Assembly (NCBI GenBank): GCA_002317115.1
Contig: DCIP01000063.1
Location: 1-8,851 of the forward strand
Length of the DNA: 8,851 nucleotides
DNA from: Candidatus Scybalocola fimicaballi
GTDB taxonomy: Bacteria; Bacteroidota; Bacteroidia; Bacteroidales; Paludibacteraceae
Direction: 5' to 3'
The first letter of the stretch is position 1; each line of letters starts with the position of its first letter. The notes below the pieces were generated by a model that was not told the DNA's origin, did no database searches, and saw only the letters and a list, made by a program, of their open reading frames with translations. Positions 1 through 6,943 of this stretch are shown here, in pieces. The position numbers and the translations under genes were made by a program.

Positions 1-116
1 TCCAAACTAGCTTTTCTAGCTCTTGTACCTGCTGCTTTGTTACCTTCCAAATTCGCATTTGCATCTTTAGTGAATGCTGCGATTGTTTCTGAGATTTTCT
101 CTACTAATTCCTTCAT
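1..116 (-). CDS. Histone H1-like DNA-binding protein (Hc1 family), N-terminal part
   Basis: The ATG at 114-116 opens a frame that is cut by the window edge after 38 full codons, reading MKELVEKISETIAAFTKDAN and then ANLEGNKAAGTRARKASL. This matches the N-terminus of the short H1-like proteins of Bacteroidota (Hc1 family, usually about 60 residues): an amphipathic helix, then the conserved NKAAGTRARKASLE stretch, with a Lys-rich tail expected beyond the window. Such proteins bind DNA without strong sequence preference and compact it. It has its own promoter just upstream and so may be expressed independently of the topB unit. Whether it belongs to the mobile element or to flanking DNA cannot be decided from this window. 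Confidence 0.85.
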   Translation of the reverse strand, partial: MKELVEKISETIAAFTKDANANLEGNKAAGTRARKASL

Positions 117-138
117 TTTTACTATTTTTTTTATTATT

Positions 139-170
139 CAAATTTACAAAAAAATCACGATATATACAAA
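139..170 (-). promoter_or_regulatory. Bacteroides-type promoter of the H1-like gene
   Basis: On the minus strand a TTTG (167-170) is followed by 20 bases and TAAATTTG (139-146). These match the Bacteroides -33 TTTG and -7 TAnnTTTG elements at the known 19-21 bp spacing. The -33 box starts 3 bp past the stop of the upstream gene. The -7 box leaves a leader of roughly 15-20 bases to the ATG at 116, A-rich and without a Shine-Dalgarno site. This is the best promoter in the window. Confidence 0.72.
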
Positions 171-172
171 TA

Positions 173-562
173 TCACACCTTCATTTTGAACGCCAGAATT
201 ATTGATTTTTCGTCATCTTCATCATTGAAAATATACGATACAGTGTCATACTCTCTCATGCTAACAAACTTGCTGTAATCAACAGGAAATACATTATATG
301 CGTCAAGCACTTTAAGTTTATTTTCATAAGAATTGATGGCACAGCTTTGAGATAGCGACATTTTGATTCTTTCAACGACTTTCTCTCTTTGAAAAGAAGG
401 AATATCTGCGATATTCTTCACGACAAAAAGAGGTCCGAATGCGAAAGAAAATCCAGATCTTATTGAGGAAAGGATGATGTCACCCTTTCTCTCAAGATCC
501 TCCTGCCATTCAGCATCCATTTGATTTATAGCATCAAGTTCACCGTCCGTCAAATACCACAT
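173..562 (-). CDS. Unrecognised 129-residue protein coupled to topB
   Basis: I do not recognise this protein. It is acidic overall and has no signal peptide, no convincing membrane span and no cysteine pair or nucleotide-binding motif. The N-terminus (MWYLTDGELDAINQMDAEWQEDLERKG) looks helical. A hydrophobic stretch at 36-48 (GFSFAFGPLFVVK) is too short and polar for a span. A basic-hydrophobic helix follows at 56-72, and the C-terminus is a strand (SIILAFKMKV). The ATG at 562 lies 1 bp after the topB TGA, so it is almost certainly translated from the topB message. That points to a role connected to topB, but nothing in the sequence shows which. The frame is clean, and its codon choice and AT content resemble its neighbours. 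Confidence 0.75.
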   Translation of the reverse strand: MWYLTDGELDAINQMDAEWQEDLERKGDIILSSIRSGFSFAFGPLFVVKNIADIPSFQREKVVERIKMSLSQSCAINSYENKLKVLDAYNVFPVDYSKFVSMREYDTVSYIFNDEDDEKSIILAFKMKV

Positions 563-563
563 A

Positions 564-3500
564 TCATTTCTTCTTGTCGTTCACAAACTCAAACTCGATT
601 GTGTACTTAGTCTCTTCTGTTTCTCCAAATTTTAGTTTTGCAGAAAAAGGTCCTTTTTTACCGTTGAACCCATTGATGACATCCGTTGTTCCTTTGTCCA
701 GGATCGCACTTAACATTTCTGTTGTCACATCAACTCCTGCTTTCTGTTTCCAATTCAAGAAACCACAACCTTTGTCACAGACATATTTCTTTCCATCCTC
801 GATGACAATGTTTCCTCCACATTTAGGGCATTTTAGTCCCGTTTGCTCAACTTTCTTTTCAGGAGCAATCTTTGTCATCTTTCCTTCCTTCAAATCGAAT
901 TTAAGAGCTCTTTGATATGTTCCTGTTTTTCCCGTAAGCGTAAGAAACTCTGTTGTCTTCCCTTCTAGTAATGTTTTCACAATTTCTGTTGTAAGAATCA
1001 CTCCTTGATCCTTGAACATGGACACTTTGCAAGAGTCCGGTTGTCCATAAATACTGTTCTCACACTTGAACAGCATATCGGTCTCTAATATCTCTCCTCC
1101 ACATACAGGGCACTTGATTCCTGTTTCTTTGCGTGGCATATAACGTTTAACGCTATTCTTATCAAAATCATAGTATAACGTTCCCTCATACTTAGAGCCG
1201 CTTTTTGATGTCAACTTCAATTTTTCAAGTTTGTCTCCTTTCAATAATGCTGCCACATCAGTCTCTGTAAGAGTATAGCCCATCTTAGTGTCCTTAAATA
1301 TACATATAGGACAGCTATCTTCCTTCAGATAATTATTGTTCTCACATTTGTAAGTTTTATCAGTCTCTACAATCTTACCTCCGCATTTAGGACATACCAT
1401 GTTTGTCTCTCTACGCATAGGCATAACGTACTTGATTCTTTTTTCCTCTACGTTGTAAGCAAATTTCTTTGCCTTGATTTCACCAGGCTTTACTTCAACC
1501 TGGTATTCAGAAGTCTCCTTCAACGCCATCAACGCTAAAAGATCCTTTTTCTTCAAATGAACAGGCTTTGCATCCCTATAAGGGATAAAATCCTTGTTCA
1601 AAAAGAATCTGCAAGAGTCAGGATCATCTTTCTTCCTTTGTGAGCATACGTAGAATTTATCTCTCTCATATACAGCACTGTGACACAAAGGACACTCGCA
1701 GACAGGAGCCGGAACATTCTTTCGTATTGAATCTCCATCAATATTTAAAAGGGAATCTACAATTTCCTTTGTATAATCCTTTATTTCATCAAGAAAGGCA
1801 TCCGCTGAATATCTGCCATCCTCAACTTGCTGTAGTTTAGATTCCCATTCCGCAGTCATTTCTACTTTGGCAATATCCTCTCCTCTGACAACATTGTAGA
1901 GATCGAGTCCTTTATCTGTAGGAATCAGTTTCTTTCCCTCACTCTTTATGTACTCTCTCTTAAATAGAGTCTCTATTGCAGAAGCACGAGTTGCAGGAGT
2001 TCCGATGCCACATTTCTTGATCGCTAGTTTAAGGTTCTTGTCCTCCTTAATCAATCGTCCAGCACCCTCCATGAGCTTCAGCAATGAAGCTTCTGTCAAA
2101 ATAGGTTCTGGAGTCGTTTGTTTCTCCAACAAATTACAATCTTGCATGTTGCAAATGTCTCCCTCTCGTAATTCAGGCAACTTCTGATTTTCTTCCGATT
2201 CGTTTTCTTCTTCATCATCCTTGCCACAAACTGATCTCCATCCCTCTCTCTGAATCGTCATTCCGCTTGCATTGATTTCATCCTCTCCAATCATGAACTT
2301 GTATGTGATTTTTTTCTTCAAACAGTTTGGCATAGCAGCCATCACAATTTGCTTACATATCAAGTCATAGACCTTTTTTAAGTGATCAGTGGAAACTCCC
2401 TTACCTGCAATCTCTTTGAATTCAGCTTCACTCTTCTTTATATTCTCAAAAGTCGGAATGATAGCATGGTGGTCTGACAACTCACTATTATCATACATCG
2501 CTTCGTTTTGAGTTCCTGGATTTATTCCTTTACATGCTGCTGAAAATTTGTCGGAATAGGCAAGATCCGCAAGCTTGGATATATTTTCCGCTACAGATTC
2601 CTTCATATCCTCCGCAAGATAACGAGATCCAGTTCGGGGATATGTAACCATTTTTGCCTCATACAACGCTTGCACACAGTCCAATGTCTGCTGTGCTTTC
2701 ATTCCGTACTTTTGATTCGCCTTGATCTGCACGTCATCAATGTTGAATGGTAGAGGAGCCTTATCGACCACCTCACTTTCAGTCCTCTTCATTACCTGCC
2801 ATGCGGACGGAAGTTGTGCCATATAAGCCTCTGCCTGTTCCTTTGTCTCAAACTTTTTAGGTATAGTCACATTGAAGGTCTCTCCATTAGAGGTACCGAT
2901 TAGCACCTTGACTACCCAATATGGTACTGGTTTGAAGTTTTTGAACTGCAAATATCTTTCACATATCATACATAGTGTAGGTGTCTGAACACGTCCAAGA
3001 GAAAGAGGCTCTCCTATACCTGCTGATATGGTCAACGCTCTTGTTGCATTCATTCCGACCAACCAGTCCGCCTCATTTCTGCTTATCGCAGCACCAAAAA
3101 GATTGTCGTATTCCTTCGACGGTTTTAGGTCTGCAAACGCTTTTGTCAACGCAGTCTGAGTCAAAGATGATGTCCACAATCTTTTTGTTTCCTTTTTTAA
3201 ATTAAGATAATTGTAGACATAGCGGAAAATGGCTTCTCCTTCACGACCAGCATCAGCCCCATTAACCAAGAACTCTACATCCTGTCTCTTTGCAAGATTT
3301 CTTATTGTTGTTAGCTGTTTCGCCACGTCCTTACGAGTGGTGAAGATAAAATCTTCGGGAATGATAGGCAACTGTTCCTTTTTCCATTGTCCCCTCAACT
3401 TTTCATCCAGGTAATAGTCTGGTTCTTCTAGTTCGACCAAATGACCAAACCCCCATGTTACAATCCAACCATTTCCTTCGTAGTAGCCATCATGCTCTGA

Positions 3501-3566
3501 TGTGGCTCCCAATACCTTCGCATAGTCTCTTCCCACCGAAGGTTTCTCGGCATAAACCAACTTCAT
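564..3566 (-). CDS. topB: DNA topoisomerase III with four C-terminal zinc ribbons
   Basis: This 1000-residue type IA topoisomerase starts with the canonical KLVYAEKPSVGRDYA of the Toprim domain. The acidic motif is GADAGREGE (103-111); the second Asp of the textbook DxDxE is Gly here. SLGRVQTPT is at 189-197, and the catalytic tyrosine is Y309 in TYPRTGSRYL. LSDHHAIIPT (363-372) and GIGTPATRA (520-528) complete the core, which ends near 610. The rest is modular: Cys4 zinc ribbons begin at C625, C725, C819 and C913, the last three followed by the topoisomerase C-terminal repeat pattern (LT...V..LL.G....L.LT.K.G). The enzyme passes single DNA strands and resolves recombination or replication intermediates; topB genes are common on Bacteroides conjugative elements. 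Its own promoter and operator are likely upstream. It ends 1 bp before the next gene. Confidence 0.93.
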   Translation of the reverse strand: MKLVYAEKPSVGRDYAKVLGATSEHDGYYEGNGWIVTWGFGHLVELEEPDYYLDEKLRGQWKKEQLPIIPEDFIFTTRKDVAKQLTTIRNLAKRQDVEFLVNGADAGREGEAIFRYVYNYLNLKKETKRLWTSSLTQTALTKAFADLKPSKEYDNLFGAAISRNEADWLVGMNATRALTISAGIGEPLSLGRVQTPTLCMICERYLQFKNFKPVPYWVVKVLIGTSNGETFNVTIPKKFETKEQAEAYMAQLPSAWQVMKRTESEVVDKAPLPFNIDDVQIKANQKYGMKAQQTLDCVQALYEAKMVTYPRTGSRYLAEDMKESVAENISKLADLAYSDKFSAACKGINPGTQNEAMYDNSELSDHHAIIPTFENIKKSEAEFKEIAGKGVSTDHLKKVYDLICKQIVMAAMPNCLKKKITYKFMIGEDEINASGMTIQREGWRSVCGKDDEEENESEENQKLPELREGDICNMQDCNLLEKQTTPEPILTEASLLKLMEGAGRLIKEDKNLKLAIKKCGIGTPATRASAIETLFKREYIKSEGKKLIPTDKGLDLYNVVRGEDIAKVEMTAEWESKLQQVEDGRYSADAFLDEIKDYTKEIVDSLLNIDGDSIRKNVPAPVCECPLCHSAVYERDKFYVCSQRKKDDPDSCRFFLNKDFIPYRDAKPVHLKKKDLLALMALKETSEYQVEVKPGEIKAKKFAYNVEEKRIKYVMPMRRETNMVCPKCGGKIVETDKTYKCENNNYLKEDSCPICIFKDTKMGYTLTETDVAALLKGDKLEKLKLTSKSGSKYEGTLYYDFDKNSVKRYMPRKETGIKCPVCGGEILETDMLFKCENSIYGQPDSCKVSMFKDQGVILTTEIVKTLLEGKTTEFLTLTGKTGTYQRALKFDLKEGKMTKIAPEKKVEQTGLKCPKCGGNIVIEDGKKYVCDKGCGFLNWKQKAGVDVTTEMLSAILDKGTTDVINGFNGKKGPFSAKLKFGETEETKYTIEFEFVNDKKK

Positions 3567-3581
3567 ATTATTAAATTTTTA

Positions 3582-3611
3582 TTGATGTCTGTTTTACATT
3601 ACTGACATCAA
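3582..3611. repeat. 30-bp inverted repeat upstream of topB, candidate operator
   Basis: The plus strand has TTGATGTCTGT, an 8-base spacer, then ACTGACATCAA. The 11-base arms pair at 10 positions, with the 8 outermost bases perfect. The repeat overlaps the TACTTTTG box and would cover the transcription start, so repressor binding is the simplest reading. A transcript hairpin is possible, but no clean U-run follows it, so an intrinsic terminator is unlikely. It ends 15 bp before the topB ATG. Confidence 0.5.
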
Positions 3612-3616
3612 AAGTA
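3609..3616 (-). promoter_or_regulatory. Candidate Bacteroides-type -7 box upstream of topB
   Basis: The minus strand reads TACTTTTG, an exact match to the Bacteroides consensus TAnnTTTG, about 40 bp before the topB start. No TTTG or TTG is present 19-21 bp upstream, so the -33 element is weak or absent. It lies in the only gap over 100 bp in the window, the natural place for an internal promoter. Confidence 0.4.
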
Positions 3617-3636
3617 AACATTAAACGATTATTCTT

Positions 3637-3705
3637 TCAGTTATTCAAGTACTGTCTTACTTCACCCATTGCATGTTTGGCAGATTTCCCAAATTCAACG
3701 AGCCC
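3637..3705 (-). other. Possible out-of-frame C-terminal tail of the HUH-motif gene
   Basis: Directly after the GGG run at 3703-3705, the +1 frame runs into LVEFGKSAKHAMGEVRQYLNN and stops at 3637-3639. This tail is helix-forming and of ordinary composition, unlike the short RAR end of the annotated frame. Reading one G fewer in the run would give one protein of about 180 residues. The remaining frame is also open for some 20 codons here (ending at 3657), so an open frame alone is weak evidence. Confidence 0.3.
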
Positions 3706-4180
3706 TTAACGTCCGACATACGGCAGAAGGGAGTTCGTTGGCTATATCTTCCTTGCACTGATACAGAACATGAAGATGTGCACATTGCTCATTCTGATCA
3801 AAATGACTGACTGCACATACATAGTCTATATTGTTTGATTTGTCAGCTTCCTTTTGGATGAAATGGGAACATAGATTAGAAACCGCCTTAATCAAAGTAT
3901 CCCTGTCTATATCTATATTTTCAAAGTAGATAATGAATGCCTTTTGTAGTCGATTATCTATATCCAGGGACAGTTTCTTTAATATGGAAACCTTTTCTTT
4001 TCTTTCCTCGACATCCTTCGCTTTTTTATACATACTCACTTTCCCATTCTCATATACAAAAAACTCATGGCTATTATGCTTTCGCTGTTGATTCCTGTTC
4101 GTAACGAACATATAGTCAAGAAAGTGAGATTTGTGGGAGCCATCGTTAAACCGATAGTCTCCCATAATATTCAAATCCAT
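3695..4180 (-). CDS. Small HUH-motif protein, possible relaxase or replication-initiator relative
   Basis: This 161-residue cytoplasmic protein starts 3 bp after the traO stop and so belongs to the tra operon. No signal peptide or membrane span is visible. Residues 123-140 contain AVSHFD...AHLHVLY, with H126, D128, H135 and H137. In MobV/MobQ-type relaxases the equivalent is HxDE-PHxH, where the histidines bind the catalytic metal; here the gap between first and second His is two residues longer. The preceding helix (about 92-112) and strand (118-125) also fit the HUH fold. I see no clear N-terminal relaxase motif and no assignable catalytic tyrosine. The protein is far shorter than normal relaxases, and its C-terminus (VCRTLRAR) looks unnatural; a frameshift near 3703 could explain that. 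Function is unproven. Confidence 0.55.
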   Translation of the reverse strand: MDLNIMGDYRFNDGSHKSHFLDYMFVTNRNQQRKHNSHEFFVYENGKVSMYKKAKDVEERKEKVSILKKLSLDIDNRLQKAFIIYFENIDIDRDTLIKAVSNLCSHFIQKEADKSNNIDYVCAVSHFDQNEQCAHLHVLYQCKEDIANELPSAVCRTLRAR

Positions 4181-4183
4181 ATA

Positions 4184-4696
4184 CTACCAGTTGAATTTAA
4201 CTCCTAATGAATAATCAGGTTTTGCATAACTGTCTCCATCGCCAAACAACAACCACTGCCTTGCCTTAACAACAAATGAAACATGATTAAAAGGGATGAT
4301 CTCAAAATCTAGACCACCAGATACTCCGAACACTACATTTTCATGAGTCCAATCCATCACTTTGCAATCCCAAATATCATATCCTACGTTTCCAGACGCA
4401 CTTAGGTGCATGTAAAACCACGTTTTGGGATTCCAAACCTTGAAGCTTGCTCCAACGCCCAACAAAATTGTATTTGTGAAATGGCTAAACTCAAACTCCG
4501 CTCTTTCCTGGTCCAACTCAACCAACAATGCTACATCATTGTTGAAATGATAATCATACATCATTCCCACATTCCATCCGTTATAGGCGCCTCCACCTCT
4601 AACTCCTAATCCCATCTGTCCTTTTGAATGGATCAACTGTGCCGATGCGACACTTCCTACTAATGCCAATAACAAGGCCAAAACAATTCTCTTCAT
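4184..4696 (-). CDS. traO: TraO, outer-membrane beta-barrel conjugation protein
   Basis: This 170-residue protein has a clear signal peptide (1-19, LALVGSVASA-QL) followed by alternating polar and hydrophobic strands typical of a small outer-membrane barrel. Family-like segments are the glycine-rich first strand (QMGLGVRGGGAYNG), a central LSASGNVGYDIWD (98-110), a VVFGVSGGLDFEIIPFNHVSFVVKARQWLLFGD stretch, and the closing strand SLGVKFNW ending in a C-terminal aromatic residue, as outer-membrane proteins usually do. TraO of Bacteroides conjugative transposons has the same order, including the R-x-x-LL-G segment near the end. It follows traN by 12 bp. Its exact role in the channel is not known. 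The leader has no Shine-Dalgarno site, only an A-rich stretch. Confidence 0.85.
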   Translation of the reverse strand: MKRIVLALLLALVGSVASAQLIHSKGQMGLGVRGGGAYNGWNVGMMYDYHFNNDVALLVELDQERAEFEFSHFTNTILLGVGASFKVWNPKTWFYMHLSASGNVGYDIWDCKVMDWTHENVVFGVSGGLDFEIIPFNHVSFVVKARQWLLFGDGDSYAKPDYSLGVKFNW

Positions 4697-4708
4697 ACTT
4701 TTTATTCT

Positions 4709-5824
4709 TTATTTTTTCTCAATAATTTCTGCTTTGATTATATTCTTCTGATTTGCCGAGAACTTAGTATGTCTTCCTCCGTTCTGCTCAAACATTTCAA
4801 AATATAATTCTCTTTTTTCAGGTATAGTGAATTTCTTGTAGAACAAAACCATGTGGTAAGTATCTTTGCCATGAACGATTTTATCCTTATTTGAATAATA
4901 AACGTAAATAGGGGTGATTTCTTCCTCCTGCATGGCTGTTTTCTTACTTATCTTTTTATCCTGGATATATGCTTTCACAAATTCAATGCCATAATCAATA
5001 CGACTATCGTTAATCATCTGTAGATGAAATGCTATAATATCCTGGTCTGTGAAAATAGAGCACAACTGGAATGTCATCTTGAAATCATTTATTCCAATAT
5101 CCACAATTTTCCTTCCCTGCTCTACAATCCATTTTGACATTTCCTCCATTTCAATGTCATTTACATTCACACCCTGGAAGAACGCATTACTAGTTTTTCC
5201 CCCAAAAGGAATGCTTGTCTTTGCCGGGTACTGGTTAAAGTCTACTACCATAGGATAGACAGTTCCATCTTCAGTAACTACAGTCACCGATGTTTGAATG
5301 AAATCATCCGCACTTGACACTGTAGATTTTACCTTCACAATATTGTCAATTTGCTCCGCTTTTTCGCTGATAACGAAATCGCTTCCAAGACTAATGTCTG
5401 TCACCTTACTAGGAAAAATAAGATGTGTTGTGTTCAAACTACTTACCTCCATCTTTGTGGCAGGAATTACAGAAGCTTCCGTAATACTTCCATTTATTTT
5501 TGCAACATCTACTGCAATATAAGACGGAGAAGAGGAATATACCACCTCAAAATTGTAATATTTTCCATCTGTAGTGACAACAGTGAAATTAGTCTTGTCA
5601 AAAGCAGGCTCTTCTGCCTTTACTTTGAATATGTTTGTATTCACCTTTTCTGCTTGTATCTGAGTAGATCCTAAATCAGCATACTTGATTTCAGCAGGAA
5701 AGGACAAAAACAAATACTTTAAGTCGTTCAACTGAAGCTGAACTGGATTGATGTTCTGCGCATTTCCTGTAACACTTATCACAAACATCAATATTCCGAT
5801 TATACTTCGAATTATCTTTGTCAT
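4709..5824 (-). CDS. traN: TraN, VirB9-like protein with a duplicated N-terminal domain
   Basis: This 371-residue protein starts with a signal peptide (1-22, cleavage likely at GNA-QN). Two related beta domains follow. Residues 37-98 read YLFLSFPAEIKYADLGS...TNFTVVTTDGKYY, and residues 134-197 read HLIFPSKVTDISLGS...TSVTVVTEDGTVY. The second is the usual N-terminal domain of TraN (DUF4138 family). The C-terminal part (about 262-371) contains the typical AFHLQMINDSRIDYGIEFVKAYI and KKTAMQEEEITPIY segments and a glycine-rich NGGRHTKF near the end. TraN proteins I know from CTnDOT-like elements are roughly 300-330 residues with one such domain, so the first copy appears to be extra. VirB9-type proteins form the periplasmic/outer-membrane collar with VirB10. 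The gene lies 12 bp before traO. Confidence 0.85.
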   Translation of the reverse strand: MTKIIRSIIGILMFVISVTGNAQNINPVQLQLNDLKYLFLSFPAEIKYADLGSTQIQAEKVNTNIFKVKAEEPAFDKTNFTVVTTDGKYYNFEVVYSSSPSYIAVDVAKINGSITEASVIPATKMEVSSLNTTHLIFPSKVTDISLGSDFVISEKAEQIDNIVKVKSTVSSADDFIQTSVTVVTEDGTVYPMVVDFNQYPAKTSIPFGGKTSNAFFQGVNVNDIEMEEMSKWIVEQGRKIVDIGINDFKMTFQLCSIFTDQDIIAFHLQMINDSRIDYGIEFVKAYIQDKKISKKTAMQEEEITPIYVYYSNKDKIVHGKDTYHMVLFYKKFTIPEKRELYFEMFEQNGGRHTKFSANQKNIIKAEIIEKK

Positions 5825-5835
5825 ATATATTTTTT

Positions 5836-6936
5836 TTACTTCTTTTCTCTTATAGTTACTTTATAGTCTGCTGATATATTGACCTTAATTGCCCTATTCT
5901 GCTTACTTACCGCATTTTTTGCTCCATCCACTGCATTCTGGATAAGAGATATTCCTGCTACTCCAAATCTCGATTTTCCAGAAGGAATATTCGTATTTGC
6001 GGAACTTAATGATCCATCAGCAGTTTCTTTTCCAGCATCCGATATAGCATTGTCAGGAACTTGTAATCCCCTACTTCCATCAGCATCATATATGTCGCCT
6101 TTGAACGGCAATATCTGATTCTCATAGTTTACATTATCTACAGAGAGTTGGATTCTTCCTTCCGAAAAACTAACTTTAGCATAAATGTATCTGCTAGCCG
6201 GAATAGTCACTCCATCTATTGTCATCGGATCAATCAATCGTAATTTCACTTTACTATTTGTGGTCAAGTTCTTATGCTCTCCGTGCACAACAGCTCTGAT
6301 GTCATGAGCATTTGAAGATTTCCTTGCCAAAGGATTAGTAAATCCAGACTTCTTTTCTGATACAGGAGCCGAAGCTACTTTTTTCTCTTCTGGCTGAGGT
6401 TGAGGTTCTTCCTTCATTCCATACCTTTTTTTCATTTCCTCCTCAACTTCCCCCCTTAATTTAGCTTCTAAATCCTCTCCTGAGAGGATAGGTTTTCTTG
6501 TTTTTCCTCCCCCCTTTGACTTTGATGCTCTAAGTTCTTCTTCATACTGTTTCTTCTGAAGTTCGTATTCTCGTTGTTTCTCCTTTAGCATTCTCTCATT
6601 CTCTTCGTTGATAGCCTGCATGTCCTGGACTATTTCCTCTGCGTTGATTTCTTGAGGCTCCTCTTCCTCATAAGAAAGCAAATCAAAACTGCTTCCCTCG
6701 CTGTAATCCATTTCATTGTCAAGTCTTCTCCGTTCTCTATCCCTTGCCTCAAACTTATCGTCTGTGACATCTTCCACTACTGCGGAAGGAAGAGAGGAAT
6801 TGAACTCATTAACAACTTCTTTTTCCGATTCCGAGCCGTCATCCTCAAAAGTCAGAACCAGGACACAACTGATAATAAGGGCACAAAGTCCTCCAGCTAT
6901 CATCAGATTTCGTGTTTTGTTGTTCAAATCTGCCAT
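5836..6936 (-). CDS. traM: TraM, VirB10-like channel protein
   Basis: This 366-residue protein has one N-terminal membrane span (about 11-29) and an acidic periplasmic stretch. A long charged coiled coil follows (about 98-175, with ERMLKEKQREYELQKKQYEE), then a Pro-rich linker (178-184). The C-terminal domain (about 208-366) carries the TraM family pattern: DIRAVVHGEHKNLTTNSKVKL, IDPMTIDGVTIPASRYIYAKV, NQILPFKGDIYDADGSRGLQVP (275-294), and a final strand pair KVNISADYKVTI. Known TraM proteins of Bacteroides elements share the LRL-P-M-I-G-TIP and YD-DG-G-P signatures. VirB10-type proteins span the envelope and link inner-membrane energy to the outer-membrane pore; the C-terminal domain would pair with the VirB9-like TraN, whose gene follows after an 11-bp A-rich leader. 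Confidence 0.88.
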   Translation of the reverse strand: MADLNNKTRNLMIAGGLCALIISCVLVLTFEDDGSESEKEVVNEFNSSLPSAVVEDVTDDKFEARDRERRRLDNEMDYSEGSSFDLLSYEEEEPQEINAEEIVQDMQAINEENERMLKEKQREYELQKKQYEEELRASKSKGGGKTRKPILSGEDLEAKLRGEVEEEMKKRYGMKEEPQPQPEEKKVASAPVSEKKSGFTNPLARKSSNAHDIRAVVHGEHKNLTTNSKVKLRLIDPMTIDGVTIPASRYIYAKVSFSEGRIQLSVDNVNYENQILPFKGDIYDADGSRGLQVPDNAISDAGKETADGSLSSANTNIPSGKSRFGVAGISLIQNAVDGAKNAVSKQNRAIKVNISADYKVTIREKK

Positions 6937-6943
6937 TTTTCTA

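Noticed and set aside
574..915. Plus-strand open frame of 113 codons.
   Set aside because: It is antisense to the topB zinc-ribbon repeats, has no leader signal and encodes a low-complexity Ser/Pro/Phe protein, as expected for a shadow frame.
3582..3611. The topB-upstream palindrome as an intrinsic terminator of the tra operon.
   Set aside because: The stem is AT-rich, the loop is 8 bases, and the downstream stretch is A-rich and mixed, not a U-run, so termination is less likely than operator function.
6472..6489. Perfect 8-bp inverted repeat ATCCTCTC-CT-GAGAGGAT.
   Set aside because: It lies inside the TraM coding region, has a 2-base loop and no U-run, and its bases are explained by the encoded ILSGED residues; most likely chance.
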